Positions 20,980 through 33,683 are shown, counted from the stretch's first letter. The stretch is 64,000 nucleotides of DNA from Ochotona curzoniae (GCF_017591425.1 NW_024465369.1:26523501-26587500); one strand, 5' to 3'. The notes: generated from the sequence alone by a model not told the origin. Numbers and translations: made by a program.

Positions 20980-23690
20980 TTGAAAATTTTTTTTCTAGAA
21001 TTAGTATAAGTTAATGGTAAAAATTAATGGTGTCAGAAAGTTAATCACATATCTAAATTCTCATTTTTTTCCTTCTTTTTTACTTCTACATTCTCCTGTA
21101 GTTTTTCTGCTTTTCCTTACATTAGCCTGTCTTTTTATCACTCCTATTCTTCAGCTTACCAGTTAATTAAATATATGCACAAACGGCATATTGCAAAGAA
21201 AAACATGACAGAATCATGTGTTGCTGGTGAATCACTGTGTAAACAGCTCTTGTCCAAGGGTGCTTGCTAGAATTTAGAAGGATGATTGTACTTATCTTTT
21301 CTTGCTTATTAAATTCTCAGGTAGATGAGTCAACAGAAGTACCATATCTACAACTACAGAAAGCACAATCCCATCTCAACCCTTGAACCTTTTTGTTTGT
21401 CTGAGCCACATGGTACTGGATATTTGATTGGAAACTCGTAAACAAAGTCATGAAACTTTTTCACATTGGAAAGCGTATTTGAGAATTTCTGTCCATCATG
21501 TATTCTCTCTGAGGCAGATGCCTATCTTTCAGCTTTGGCAGAGGTGCTAGGATTTTTTTTTTCCAAAGGGTTGAAGCTTATTTCTCCTTTGTAATCTAGA
21601 AGTGGATGAGAGTGAAGAGTTAGCTAGTAACAGTAATTTCCTCTGTGTATTCTACCTGATGTCAACCAACATGATCTCACTTAACAGAAGATATGCAAGG
21701 CATGATTTGGTGATTTTTGACTCAGGAGGATCAGTTCATCATAAGAAAAGCACCTGCATTGACTTCCAGGTTATCACTGTAAGCATCATCATGCTTGGCA
21801 TCTGTGTGCTCCTGAAACTGTCTTATTACCTTGTGAATGGGCACCATGCCATGCTAGCAGATGGGCATAAGGAATGCCAGAAACCTGAGCTGTGTATAAT
21901 TTTTGAGTATTAGTGTCTAGGAGTCTATGACATTTTAAATATAGCATTGGAGCTTGAAATGTATCTGGAGAGAACATTAGCACACTCAAGGGTCCATCAG
22001 ATAATAGACATTCAGCAACAATGCAGAGAATAGGACAGAGACAATCCTGTCCTTCTTTTTCTTCATCTTTCAGTTCCTATCATGATGTCACATTAATTAC
22101 CTCAAATGTGTTCTGTGACACACACAGGGTCATATGGCAAGTTATAGGAGAAAGAGCACAGGCTTTATTCACCACAGGTAAAATAACTAACACCTGTGAA
22201 CTTGAGTTTCATACAAACGCTCAGTCTTTGCATATACACATCACAGAGCTAGTATACAAATCAATGTGACACAGTTACGATGGTATTCTGTGAATGGCAA
22301 AGTGTTATCCAAATGCTTGGTGCAAAAACACTGATTTGTTTTCATTCTTCCTTGAATTCTCTATCCCTTTTCCTTTTTCTTATTCCCCTCCCCCCCGCTT
22401 TTTTCATCTTTCAGGAACCCAGCTAGTTTTCCTATTGCTAATTATCATTTTGATTAAGTTTGGTCAAGACTCTAACAAATGGACTACTCACAAGAAGTTG
22501 ATAGTGAGGTTTGACTGCTATGCTACTGCTTCCTCTATTCGGAAAGGCGGGATTTTTAGGGAATCCTTACTGGGCAGATTTCTGAACCACACTTGCGATG
22601 CCCAGAAGTGAAGAGCAGAGAAGCTTTCTGTTGATTTCAGGCATTGTGCATAGTTAATCTGAACTGTGTGTACTCCAAGTTGAAATTATCAGTGCAAATT
22701 ACTTAGAATGACTCCATCTAGGTCTGTGCTAGTTCGGTGTATTTGCTCAGCCCTTTGTTTTTTACTGGTTTTGGCCTTTTAATGCCTAGAGTCTTCTGAT
22801 ATTGTTTGGCTTAACTTGTACTTGAAAAAAAAACATAAAAAATAAAAAGAAATCTGAAAGTACTTTCACCTTTTTTCCTTTTCTGTGTTCAAATTTTCTC
22901 TTTTCTATTTACATAAGGGGAATGAATTTTATATGTGTGATTTTAATATGTACATAAATACATACATAGATACTGTATGTATATAAATATATACATTTAT
23001 ACAGTTTTCATATATATTTCTCACCTTACCTTACGTCCTTCTATTTTTCTTGTTTTAATTTTAATTATTATAATAATACATATCTCATTTACTTTTACTC
23101 ACAAGCTTAACCATCCTCTACATAAAGAATTCAGTAAGCTGTAAGTGGAAAAATTGTTATTCAGTACATTAGCATGGACACCTTGGATCACACGTAGTGC
23201 AAAGCATGATAAAACAGTCCCTACAAAGCTCTACAATACAAAGTTGAGAGAACATGATCTTGAGTTTTCAGCAAATAATTTTATAACTACTCTACACTGG
23301 ATATTTCCACTTTGCTTTTGCTAATAATCCAGTTGTAAATATACTGCATCAATGGGAGGAGATGAAAATATAAGGAAGCCTTCTGGAGAAGGCTCAGTGA
23401 GCATGTCATAATGCAAAAAAAGTGTTTCACCTCTGTGGAATCAAAGTGAATTTAATACACGATAAATGACACTAAGAAATTGGAACTTAGTTTAGTATTT
23501 AAGAAAGGTAAACTTCTTAGCATATCAGAATCTTAGAACTTATTGGTTTCTTTCCCAGTGTTTTTCTTGTTTTTATTTTATACACTAGTTTAAATTTATG
23601 TTGCTTTGTTTCGATTCATATGAAGTGCTCCCCTATAAAACACACAAGAGCAGGATGGAAATTCATATTTTCAATTTGTTCTTTTTTAAC
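20980..23690. other. AT-rich unique DNA
   Basis: No gene or classified element is recognised in 2.7 kb. An AT-rich TATATA/CATACA patch lies at 22935-23020. The plus-strand frames of 80-105 codons here show no family features. Confidence 0.45.
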
Positions 23691-23691
23691 A

Positions 23692-24008
23692 ACTTGTATT
23701 CACATTCATTTTGAAAGGCAGTAACGGAGAGACACAGACTTGCAAGCACGCACATAACCACCCATCCACCCACATACACAGCTCGAGAGGAGCAGAGAGA
23801 TTTTCCATTTTCTAGTCTACTCAGATGCCTACAATAGCTAGTATTGGGCTGTCCCAAATCCAAGAGCTCAGAATTCCCTGCAGATGGCAGGAGCTCAGGC
23901 ATTGGCTGCTTCTCCTCCCTGCCACGCTGCATCGGCAGCAAGTCGCCGAGCTGGGACTCTGCATGCCAGTGCTGCAGACAGGTGTCTCAAGAGTCACTAT
24001 AGCTGCTT
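23692..24008 (-). mobile_element. Old CSINE, minus
   Basis: Antisense order is visible: AACTTGTATTCACATTCATTTTGAAAGGCAG, an expanded CA-rich block in place of the GAGAG tract, CATTTTCTAGTCTACTC, GAATTCCCTGCAGATGGCAGG, and GAGCTGGGACTCTGCATGCCAGTGCTGCAG. It is strongly diverged. Confidence 0.75.
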
Positions 24009-24764
24009 ACACTACATGCTTTCTCCTTACCTTTTGCAAGCAGCGTTAAGTTTTTGGTTGGCAAATTTTCACTGATTAGTCAAAGACCAGAAAATTTAAT
24101 TGATGGTTATATTCAAAATTTTTTTCTCAAACTCTTTACCTTTCTTTAGAACTTTTTTTCGCTTATATACGTATACATATATTTTAAAATGCTCTCATAT
24201 CAACATGAAATATTTCTTTTAGTGAACTAATTAGGTGAGATATAAAAATGTCATTAACTACTTAATGTTAACTTTAAATTTGAGAAAATTTAAAATGTTT
24301 AAAGTGAAACAACACAAATATTTTAGAACTTTTGTGATAGGTGTAGTGTTTTAATTGGTGTAAAAACAAATGACATAAAAACTATATGTAGGAGGATTTT
24401 TTTAAATGAAACTGGCATCACTTATCAATTTCCTGTGTTTTCTGGTTGTCTGTTTCCCTCCCAGAGTCCCCTCAGGACAGAGGAACAAGTAAAAACAAGA
24501 CTTCAAGATGCCCAATTCACTCACATAATAAGACCAATGAGCTTTTACATGTGAGAATATTTATGCAATGCTAGAAATCTCTGCAAGTGTCTGGAAAGAA
24601 AAAAGCATTCATTTCTTTCTATAAACCTCATGCCCTTCCATTTAGCTATTTTGATATGAGCTGAATATTGACATAACCATTACCAATATCTTTCTAACCG
24701 TGCTAACAGCAAATTCTTGTTGCTTCGATGTGTCTCAACTGATGGGTCATATCTAGTGATCAGT
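24009..24764. other. AT-rich unique DNA
   Basis: Nothing recognised. Confidence 0.45.
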
Positions 24765-24775
24765 ATAGCATAACA

Positions 24776-25110
24776 GGGTCCACCGTGGTAGCCTAGAGGC
24801 TAAAGTCCTCACCTTACACGTGCCAGGATATCATATGAGCGAGGATTCATGTCCCTGCTGCCCCACTTTCTATTCAGCTCCCTGCTTGTGGCCTAGGAAA
24901 GCAGTAAAGGGTGGCCCAAAACCTTGGGACACTGCACCTGCATAGGAGACCTGGAAGAAGCTCCTGGCTCCTGGTTTCAGATCAACCCAGCTCTGGCCAG
25001 TGTGGCCACTTGGGGAGTGAACCCGAGGACAGTAGTTCTTTCTGCCTGTCTTTCCTTCTCTCTCTGTAGATCTGGATTTCCAATAAAAAGAAATGTCTTT
25101 TTAAAAAAAT
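24776..25110 (+). mobile_element. CSINE, plus, fairly young
   Basis: It has all segments from GGGTCCACCGTGGTAGCCTAGAGGCTAAAGTCCTC through GGCCTAGGAAAGCAGT and CTTGGGGAGTGAACCC to CTTTCTCTCTGTAGATCTGGATTTCCAATAAAAAG and an A-rich end. ATAGCATA occurs on both sides (24765-24772 and 25109-25116), a probable short target-site duplication. Confidence 0.95.
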
Positions 25111-25409
25111 AGCATATTCAGACTTAGTGACAGTGGACTAGAATTATAAACATTGAATAGTTATTTCCATATGGAAGAGGAATCTCTAGTTGTACTATTC
25201 CAAACCTTAAATCCACTCCTGATGCTTCTGCATAAATCTCTGTGTAGTAATTTCTAATGACTCTAAAATGAATCAGTTGCTTATGGAGTCCTTTTTTTCT
25301 GTTAGAATAAGCCAGTACATAGTTTTCATGCACTATATATGAGGGTGGCAATGGAAATTGTAGCAAGCAGTGCTTACTGAGTGTTTGGGGTTTATAAGGT
25401 CTCTTAATT
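25111..25409. other. Unique DNA between two CSINEs
   Basis: Nothing recognised. Confidence 0.4.
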
Positions 25410-25416
25410 GGTTCCT

Positions 25417-25436
25417 ATATATATATATATATATAT
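25417..25436. repeat. (TA)n microsatellite at a SINE tail
   Basis: Ten TA units directly precede the antisense A-rich tail of the next CSINE, suggesting that the tail seeded the repeat. Confidence 0.95.
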
Positions 25437-25762
25437 TTAAAGATTTTATTTATTTATTACAAAGTCAGATATACAGAGAGGAGGAGAGACAGAGAGGAAG
25501 ATCTTCTGTCCGATGATTCACTCCCCAAGTGAGCATAACAGCCGATGCTATGCATATGCTATGCTGATCCAAAGCCAGGATCCAGAAACTTCTTCCAGGT
25601 ATCCCACACAGGTGCAGGGTCCCAAGCCTTGGGTCATCCTTGACTGCTTTCCCAGGCCACAAGCAGGGAATGGGAAGTGGAGCTGCCGGGATGGGATGCC
25701 CATATGGGATCCCGGGGCATTCAAGGTGAGGACTTCAGCCGCTAGACCACGCCACCGGGCCT
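25437..25762 (-). mobile_element. Young CSINE, minus
   Basis: It runs from AAAGATTTTATTTATTTATT through CAAAGTCAGATATACAGAG, GTCCGATGATTCACTCCCC, CCCAGGCCACAAGCAGGG, GGAGCTGCCGGGATGGGATGCCCATATGGGATCCCGGGGC and GCCACCGGGCC. The CATATGCTATGC part is locally duplicated. Flanks GGTTCCTATATAT (25410-25422) and GGTTTCAATATAT (25763-25775) resemble a target-site duplication. Confidence 0.95.
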
Positions 25763-25775
25763 GGTTTCAATATAT

Positions 25776-27780
25776 TTTTAAAAGATCTGAGCTGAGAAGA
25801 ATCAAATTGCTTGTCTAATGGCCCATAGCCTAGTGAATGGACCTAATACCTTCCTCCCCTCAAACCCAGGCATTTTGCAATGTGAACCCATTTCCTATGC
25901 TGAGAGCTCCAGGGTGTAAGCTTCGAGGTCACATGAACGAGGTTGAACTAAAATACTTGTAATAACTTTGAGAAAATAATTTGACATGTTAGTCACTGTA
26001 CATAGGTAATGACCTTAGAGAATTTTGTTAAATGGGTTTATACAAGTATGATTCCTTGTATGGTGCTTTACGCAATGCAATCTGTTGATAAACACTTGTT
26101 ATTTTTAGCATGTGTGATCATGTACTTATCTGTATTTACTAGTTGTCATTGTGTATTTGTGTGTTTTGACTTTACTCAAGACTTTACCAAGTTTCTCAAG
26201 GGAGATGATTTTCTGTTCTTTTATATTCTTGGTGGATGCTTAGGATAAATGTGCAAGAGAATGATGCTAAAAACCATTTAGAATGAAGATTCAAATGAAT
26301 GAAAATAAAATGTCTCAATATGGCATTTAATTAAGCTATTGGAATTAATTGGAGCTCATAATAAACATGTGTTCTAAAGAATATGAATATCTAAAAGTCT
26401 GAGAACATGAATAACTCAAAGTCCAATATTTCCCTGGTGTTGCCTAATTAGTAGTATCGTCTTCTGGATTTTGATTTCAATACTTTAAATTAGTCAATGG
26501 CACTAACTCTCTCACATATAAAGAGTACATATTTTGTGTTAGTACATATCTTGGTGTTCCATATATTTTGGCAGTTATCTCATGCAAATTTTCTTATTTA
26601 CCATTGGTAAATATCAGAGTTTATCAAATTGATAGCCCAAACTTCAGTTGTTCATGTTTGGTTACATATTTAAACAACAGCATATAATTATCATCAATAT
26701 GTAAGAATTGTGAGCTCAATTTTTAAGGAGTTTATGTCATATAAAGACAAAAGTCACTTTCTGTGGACATTTGCAGTATCTCACCTGGAGTGATAGAGAA
26801 ACAATATATTAGATATGTCTGTAGGAAATAGGACAAGAGGTATAAAATGCAAATTCCACTTGCGTTGAATTTTAAATTAATAAATATTTATTATTTCTAA
26901 TGCAGTTATTGCATTTGTCCTTTTTTGAATTCCTAGTTCACCAACCTCTTTGCTTGTGTACCAGAGGTCACACTCTGTTGTTGTAAAGAATGTTGTGATG
27001 TCGTGGAGAATAATGACTTCAGATGGGGCATAAACAGCAGGAGCTGGCACAAACAACCAAGAGTTTGCTTTAGGCAAACATTCTTGGCAAGAAGAACACA
27101 GATTCTGGTGATAAATGGTTATCAATGCTCTTCTCGACTTTCTCACATGCTTATTTGGTGATAAGAAAAGAACAGTTAAAATAAACGCAAAGATATTCAT
27201 AGTGACAAGGGATTAATAATCTTTAATAATGACTCTCCAATGAGCAAGAGGATGACCTCCAAAATAACAGGAACCATTCCAACATCTGAGCTCAGAAATC
27301 ATCAGATTACTCAGGAATGGAATGATCTTATCCATGTGTGCATGCATCATCAGGCCATGAGGGCACCAGGTATCTGAGCTCGCTGTGGTCCTCACCAGGT
27401 ACCTCACAGGTGCTTGTGGCCAACTCCATCTGACTGGGAGCCCATAGTCACAGAGCTAGGGAAATTTCTGATTCACTAAGATCATAACATTTCTCAAACC
27501 ACACTCATTTATGTAAGGGAGTGCTAGATTTCTAGAGGACTCATATTCTGACAGAAACAGCCCCCATATTTTGCAGTAAATTCTGCATATACGCAATTCT
27601 TCATGTTTCACAAGTGAAGATTTTATATAGACATACACACAGACCATGCACTTATATTTAAAGATGTGTTGTTTTTAGTTCAGTATGATAACCTACTATG
27701 TATATTTGCTGTGGTAAGTGCTACTCTGATTATAAAAGAACATGATAAAAATCTTATTTTCCACAAGATTGTATGTGATC
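25776..27780. other. AT-rich unique DNA
   Basis: No classified element is recognised. A 107-codon minus-strand frame (27200-26877) begins with a signal-peptide-like MNIFAFILTVLFLS, but no family is recognised; see findings. Confidence 0.4.
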
Positions 27781-27782
27781 AG

Positions 27783-28035
27783 AGTTGGATGTTGTGGTGC
27801 AGTGAGTTAAGCAACCATGGGGATCACCATATCCCATAGGAGGGTGTGACTCTTATTTAGCTTCCTGCTAATGTGCCTAGGTGGTAGTGATTGATGGCTC
27901 GAGTGTTTGGGCTCCTATCACCTGGCTTTGTCCTTTACGAGTCTCAGATGCTACATATATTTTGGGAATGAACCAGATGATGGAAGACTCTCCTTTCCTC
28001 TTGTGTGTTACACTGTTTTTAATTTTTTTTAAAGT
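27783..28035 (+). mobile_element. Old CSINE, plus
   Basis: Eroded plus-strand copy: GTTGTGGTGCAGTGAGTTAAGC, ATCCCATAGGAGGGTG, CTTCCTGCTAATGTGCC, TGTTTGGGCTCCTATCACC, TTTTGGGAATGAACCAGATGATGG, and a CT-rich end. Confidence 0.75.
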
Positions 28036-28214
28036 AACATTACATGTAAACAAAGACAAGATCAGAGACTTTTTGAATGTTGAACTTTCTAGACCAAACA
28101 TATGAAGAGATTAAAGCTCATTGAATAACTGTGTCACAAAAATTAGTAGCAGATATAGTCCTCAGTTACTAATAATTATGACTTCAATTACTTGCATTAT
28201 GGCCATTACCACAA

Positions 28215-28345
28215 TCCCTTTATTCTTTACTACATTATCTCATTTACTGGTGTAGGCAGGTGAGCATTATCCCTATTCCCATTTTATGGGGTAGCTCCTG
28301 GTCTGAGGTTACAAGGTTGGCAGTGCCTGAACCAGAGTAGTTTTA
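28215..28345 (-). mobile_element. MIR fragment, minus
   Basis: TTATCTCATTTACTGGTGTAGGCAGGTGAGCATTATCCCTATTCCCATTTTATGGGG matches the reverse complement of the MIR core (ATTTAAT...GAGGTAG...ATTATCCCCATTTTACAG), split here by eye. MIR is shared by all mammals. Confidence 0.7.
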
Positions 28346-28706
28346 GCACTGTCTGGCTTGATGAACACTTTTAACTGGAAAATGTCCATGTGCAGTGGGA
28401 TTTATTTTACAAGCTTATGATGAAAAAAAAAACAGCCACTATACAATAAAATATAAAGTATAATAAATCAAGTATCACCAAAGAAACTGTTAAAGATGTC
28501 ATGAGTGACCGTTAAGAGTATAGACTTGAGTTTGCCTGCATGAAGAACATGAACATGAAGCTGCAGAAAGAGTAGAGTTTGGAGTCGGAAAGCGGGTGAG
28601 CAAGCTCACTCTTGTAAAACAGGAGTTGGTTGGAGGGTTGGAATTCAACAAGTTTGTGGTCTTCCAGCACTCTCAGGATGAACAAGCACTTTTTTACAAA
28701 CTTTCT

Positions 28707-29000
28707 TTTTAAAGATTTATTTTATTTTTATCACAAAGTCAGATATACAGAGAGGAAGATATTCTGCCCAATGATTCACTCTCCAAGCCACTGCAACAGC
28801 CGGTGCTGCGCCGATCTGAAGTCAGTATCCAGGAACTTCCTGCAGGTCTCCCACATGGGTGCAGGGTCCCAAGGCTTTGGGCCTCCTCGACTGCTTTCCC
28901 AGGCCACAACCAGGGAGCTGGATGGGAAGTGGGGCTGTCGGGATCAGAACATGGCGCGATGACGGCGAGGACTTTAGCCGTTAGGCCACTGCGTTGGGTC
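28707..29000 (-). mobile_element. Young CSINE, minus
   Basis: The copy keeps CGGTGCTGCGCCGATCTG, CTCCCACATGGGTGCAGGGTCCC, CTCGACTGCTTTCCCAGGCC, GGATGGGAAGTGGGGCTG and GAGGACTTTAGCCGTTAGGCCACTG. The usual CCATATGGGATCCCG region is reduced to ACATGGCGCGATG, an internal deletion. It abuts an older copy in the same orientation. Confidence 0.95.
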
Positions 29001-29007
29001 CACAGAC

Positions 29008-29315
29008 ATTTTGGTTGATTCATTTCAAAGGGAGACACAAACACACATGATGCAATCATGCACACACACAAAAACATACACACTCAACTCTATCTGCTGG
29101 TTCATTCCCATGATGTTCTCAAGCGAAGCTGGGGGATGGGGAGGACAGGAAATCAGGAACTCAATCCTAGCATCCAAAGAGGGTGGAAGGAATCTAAGTA
29201 TGTAAGTCATGAACTGACTGTCTTCCAGAGTACACATTAGTGGAGATAAGGAGTTAGAAGCGAGAGCACAGACACTAAAATGGGATGTGGGCATCCTGAA
29301 TTCTCTGGCTTTAAT
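29008..29315 (-). mobile_element. Old CSINE, minus
   Basis: Eroded antisense copy with a CA-rich expansion near 29040-29085, then TCTGCTGGTTCATTCCC, CAGGAAATCAGGAACTCAATC, GGAATCTAAGTATGTAAGTCATGAACTGACTGTCTTCC and GGGATGTGGGCATCC. It was probably the landing site of its younger left neighbour, because its tail is missing at that junction. Confidence 0.7.
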
Positions 29316-29535
29316 GAATTAAGACATGTGAGTTTTAACAGTGATGCAGCTCTTCTTAATTCATAAGACACAATGAGAAGTTATTTCAGAACTTCATGCA
29401 ATGATTTACATTATGTCACTGTGACTAATCATATCTTTAGGTTTTTTTAATCCTAAAAGTGACAATGCAGAGGAATAAACTACCTAGAAAAGGCTTTCTC
29501 TCCAAAGCTCTACTTATACAGATTTCTTTAGATAG
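29316..29535. other. Unique DNA
   Basis: Nothing recognised. Confidence 0.4.
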
Positions 29536-29565
29536 CTTTCTTTCTTTTCTTTTCTTTCTTTCTTT

Positions 29566-29641
<76 letters not shown>

Positions 29642-29680
29642 TCCTTTCTTTCTTTCTTTCTTTCTTTCCTTTTTTTTCTC
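29536..29680. repeat. (TTTC)n microsatellite
   Basis: About 145 bp of TTTC units with a few T insertions near the left end, pure in the middle. The plus-strand Phe/Leu/Ser frame across it is an artefact. GAAA on the other strand can form triplex DNA. Confidence 0.98.
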
Positions 29681-32544
29681 TCTTTTGAAATTACATTATT
29701 ATAAGTTGCCTTTTAGGAGAAAATTTTTAGAAAGAAAGTGTGACTTTTACATAACATTGAAGGAGAAAGAAGAGAAGTAACTGTGAAGGATAACTAGTTT
29801 CATGCTGGAATTTTGTGTCTATTTAGTTGACCGACCTACTCTGCTGCAGAGGAAACAAGTGTTAAACACTAGTGGAGGCACAAACATTATATAACACGGA
29901 TTCAGTGCAATTAAAACAGCAAAGCCCAAACCCCGTACTATGAAAACATTGAGCGCAACTGTACTGACTAAGATATCCAATTGGTGAGTTTTAGGCTCTT
30001 TACAAAGTAACACCTCAAGTAGGAAAGGCTTCCATGTCCTTCTGTGAACTAACTGGCTAGCTGCACTGTGCTGTGATCAACACCATCATAACACTGGGAA
30101 AACACTGAGTTTGTGGTTTTTTTTTTTTTTAATATCAACTGTTGGCTATTGAGAGCCTTGGTGATGCTTCACCTTAGCTGGCATTTCTGTGCCTTTTGGC
30201 CAGTCAGCAACTTCTGGTTTACCCTGTTGATCCTGTTACTATCTACCTGAAGACAACATAAGCTCAAAATAATGTAGAGTGACTTAGCTCTTTGAATTTC
30301 TTCTGAGAATTACAGTGGGATACTTAAAGTTCCTTTTATAGACAAAAGTAATGGTGCCATTGACCACTTGACCATCAAATTACCTATAACATGGCTCTGG
30401 GTTTGATATTAAATTGCATATGTAGGGTGCATACCTAACAGAAAGCTCATTCAATTAATTTCAATTTCTATGATTTCTCTTTCGCCTTCAAGAACATTTT
30501 CTTTTATCATACAGATAACTTTTATTAAGGGGAGGAAGGCATATTTGATGCTTTGCACTGCCAGAATATTCACATGATAAAAATATCACCTTTGATATGC
30601 TCCAATGGAAGTGAATTGTATGTAGAGATGTGCATCCCTGGAGAAGGTTCTTTATTCTACAGCAGGTAAATAAAGCAGGGTAGAGGAATTTTCAGAGAAT
30701 TTCTGTAAGCCTTGTTTTAATAGGCTTGGACCTTACCCTGGTATTTCTCGAACAAGGTAGGTGCTGCCCCTTCTTTGGATCCTCCCACTGACAGGCCACA
30801 GACTAGAGGGCAATTCCTGCTGGACTCTGCAGTTTTCTGTCTTTCCTTTTTTGACAGAATCCAATTCTCTTGACCTTCGGGACATGGAGCAGAACTCATT
30901 GCTTCCACTTGGCCTACCCAAGTTAAGTAAAGTTATGCTCCTAGAATACTGCTGCCATGGTTAGTTTAATTTTAATTTATTGCAGAGATGGTTTTATGCA
31001 TATGACTTTATAACTGTGCACGTACCCTGAGACCTCTGAAGGTCAAATAAATAATAAATGCTCATTAAGAGCTTGGTGGTTTTGCTGAAACTTGCCAACA
31101 AAGGTGTCATTGGCGTTACTTTCACTTGAACAAAAAACACCAACGTCAGTAGGCCCCTAGTATTAAACTATGGTTATTTAGCTTTACATCCTCTGAAAAT
31201 TGTGTGCCAGTAATGCCTATTCAGTTATAAAAAGAATAGGACATTTTAATATCAGGGATTTCTTATTGTTTTTATTTCTCTTTAAACCATAACCGTTTCC
31301 CTGAATCCTTACTCTTTGTACTCTGTGTGTGCTTACATGCATTTACAGTGCGTAATAAAGTGTGAATAGGAAGAATAGGAGAGAGTGTAAAAGTTTTCAG
31401 ATGTAAAAATGTCTCTTCTTGCTTTCAGAGGTGTTGGAGGAAAGCCTGAGTTTTTCCTGCGCTTCTGTGGAGAGGACTGCTGATGTGACTCTCAGGTGCC
31501 ACTGTAGATGTCTTACCATGAACATCCTGGCGTCCAGAAGTTTCATGTTCAAAACCCTTTAGCGGAAAAGTGTTTGTGTCCTGTCTGATATGCTGTTCTT
31601 TTCCCTGTATGCCTGAAACCACGTGGGCTCTTCTCCTCTTCCAGGGGAGCAGATCAGAAGAAGGGAACGTGATTAGTATACCCCACCCCTCACCTAAAAT
31701 CCACTGAATGCCTTCACCCTTTAACATGAGTAACATTTAATTCTCCGACAGAAAGAAAGATGTAACTTTGGTTACAAATGCTCACATAATTTTAGCACAC
31801 CTAAACGTGAGGAAGATTGCTACTTACAAACTTCAGTGTTTCCAGTGTTTCAGACATGCTTCCCTTCCCATGAACTTATTGGCTGTATTAGTAAATTAAT
31901 TACACACATGTTCTCTCCTTTATCCTCAGCATAACTGTAGTTAAGAAAACAAAGCTACACTTATAATTGATTCTATGTATTCAATTGTCTAAAAAGCATT
32001 AGGTTTCAGAATCTCATTTTTCCTGTAAGAATGAAATATCCTGGTTGTTGATTTTAATAGCATGACATTGTTTTTAGCTGAGAAGTCATTACAGATTATG
32101 TTATCCTGTTTCTGAGATGTGCTTAAGGGTTACCATCCTGTTTTGAGGACTTTATTCATGCTAACAGTCAAATTCAGAGGGAGGTGTCCTGCCATTCGCT
32201 TGAAAAGTCTCTCTAAAACCTAAATTAAGCATTACCTACTCCAGGACCTGCTTTGAATTGGATCAACAATGGTGGTGAAGATAAAGTGTGGAAAAGAGAT
32301 GGGACAATAAGAGGATGGAATCCAAAGCTTGATCCTCTCCCTCCCTCCTTCCTTGCAAGCCCTTTTGTGAATTCCTTCACTCACTTGATTATGTTCATTG
32401 TAAAAATTGCTGTGATCTATCCAAAATTCTTATATTGTATATGGTGTTTATGAACTTTTCTTGTTGTGAGTAAATTTAATTTGTTTATCTGTCAAAGGAC
32501 TACTTTACACCAATTTGAATCACTTACCTTTTTAGAGTCTCTAT
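29681..32544. other. Unique DNA
   Basis: No gene or classified repeat is recognised in 2.9 kb. The interval 31425-31740 is more GC-rich and open on the minus strand for 103 codons, but no family is recognised. Confidence 0.4.
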
Positions 32545-32559
32545 AAGGAAAACATAGGA

Positions 32560-32786
32560 GGGCCCGGCACGGTGGCACAGTGGGATCCCATATGGGCGCC
32601 GGCCCAAAGCTTTGGGACCCTGCACCCGCGTGGGAGACCCAGAAGAAGCTCCTGGCTTCAGATCGGCATAGCATTGACCGTTGCACTCACTTGGGGAGTG
32701 AATCATCGGACGGAAGATCTTCCTCTCTGTCTCTCCTCTCTGTATTTCTGCCTTTCCAATAAAAATAAAATAAATCTTTTAAAAAA
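32560..32786 (+). mobile_element. Very young short CSINE lacking its B box
   Basis: The copy starts GGGCCCGGCACGGTGGCACAGTGGG and is near consensus, with CpGs kept (CACCCGCGTGGGAGACCC, GAATCATCGGACGGAAGATC). Two internal parts are missing: between GTGGG and ATCCCATATGGG, and between GGCGCCGG and CCCAAAGC. The second removes the GGTTCTAATCC B box and the segment up to GAGGATGG. It is flanked by AAGGAAAACATAGGA (32545-32559) and AAGGAAAACGTAGGA (32787-32801), a 15-bp duplication with one mismatch. Confidence 0.97.
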
Positions 32787-33044
32787 AAGGAAAACGTAGG
32801 ATAAAAGAAATTATTTTGTTTTATTGAATTTAGCATGGCTAACTTAAATAACAACGTCAGAAGTCCTGTTAAACAAGTATAGAATTACAAACAAAGTGGG
32901 TTTTTGTGCATATAGTGAAGCCATATTTTGAGATACCGGAAACAAGATTCACAGATTTTCCAATATCTGTGTATTCATATGCAGACAGAGAAAACACTAG
33001 TCAAAAATAGATACACATTGCCATTCACAAAGGGTGGTGTGAGT

Positions 33045-33185
33045 GTCAGGTTTTTACACACGTCCTCTCATTCTTTATGACATTTGTGAAGTATTGATGT
33101 TTGCCCAGCTGACAGATTATGAAACTGGGCCTGAGAGAGCGACATGGACAAAGAAATTAGAGGAGCTGAGATTTCATCCTATTCT
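33045..33185 (-). mobile_element. MIR fragment, minus
   Basis: CTCTCATTCTTTATGACATTTGTGAAGTATTG, CAGATTATGAAACTGGGCCTGAGAGAG and GAGGAGCTGAGATTTC are the reverse complement of the MIR CTGCC...CTCAGTTTC...GTAAAAT...TTAAATGAG order, with a degraded middle. Confidence 0.65.
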
Positions 33186-33189
33186 ATCT

Positions 33190-33678
33190 GATTGGCTGAT
33201 CAGTGCTTTGTGCCAGACTTCAATATGTGAATCACAATATTAATTTATGAATAGTGAAAAGAGATGATAGGTACTAAGAGTTAAAAGCAGTTTTTTTTTG
33301 CTTCAAAAAAAATAGTAGATAATAAACAAGTTTTCAAGGGTTAGGGGACTGCATATGTCTGCCAGGCAATCCCTCTCCTGTGACTTCAGATCCAATCTGC
33401 TATCAATACTTTCTGGCAATATTTCTTTCCTTTTACCGCTACATCATTCATAAGGTTCAGTGTTTCCAGAATCGTAACATGCCAGTCCTTACCGTGCTTT
33501 CTCAGCACTATTTGTATTTTAAATTACTGGAACCGTTGCAGCCAATCACATTAGAAGACAGAGGGCACTGTTATGAATTCCAGGCACAAAGTGATGGGGT
33601 AAACACCCAGAGTCCAACACACAACCATTTCCCAGATGTTGGTCAGGCCCGTCTGTTTTCTCTAACCCTCATGCAAAC

Positions 33679-33683
<5 letters not shown>
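33190..33683. other. Unique DNA upstream of an A30 run
   Basis: No family recognised. Its end in a pure A run could mean a retrocopy of an unidentified transcript. Confidence 0.35.

Noticed and set aside
29459..29704. 81-codon frame with Phe/Leu/Ser runs
   Set aside because: Translation of the TTTC microsatellite.
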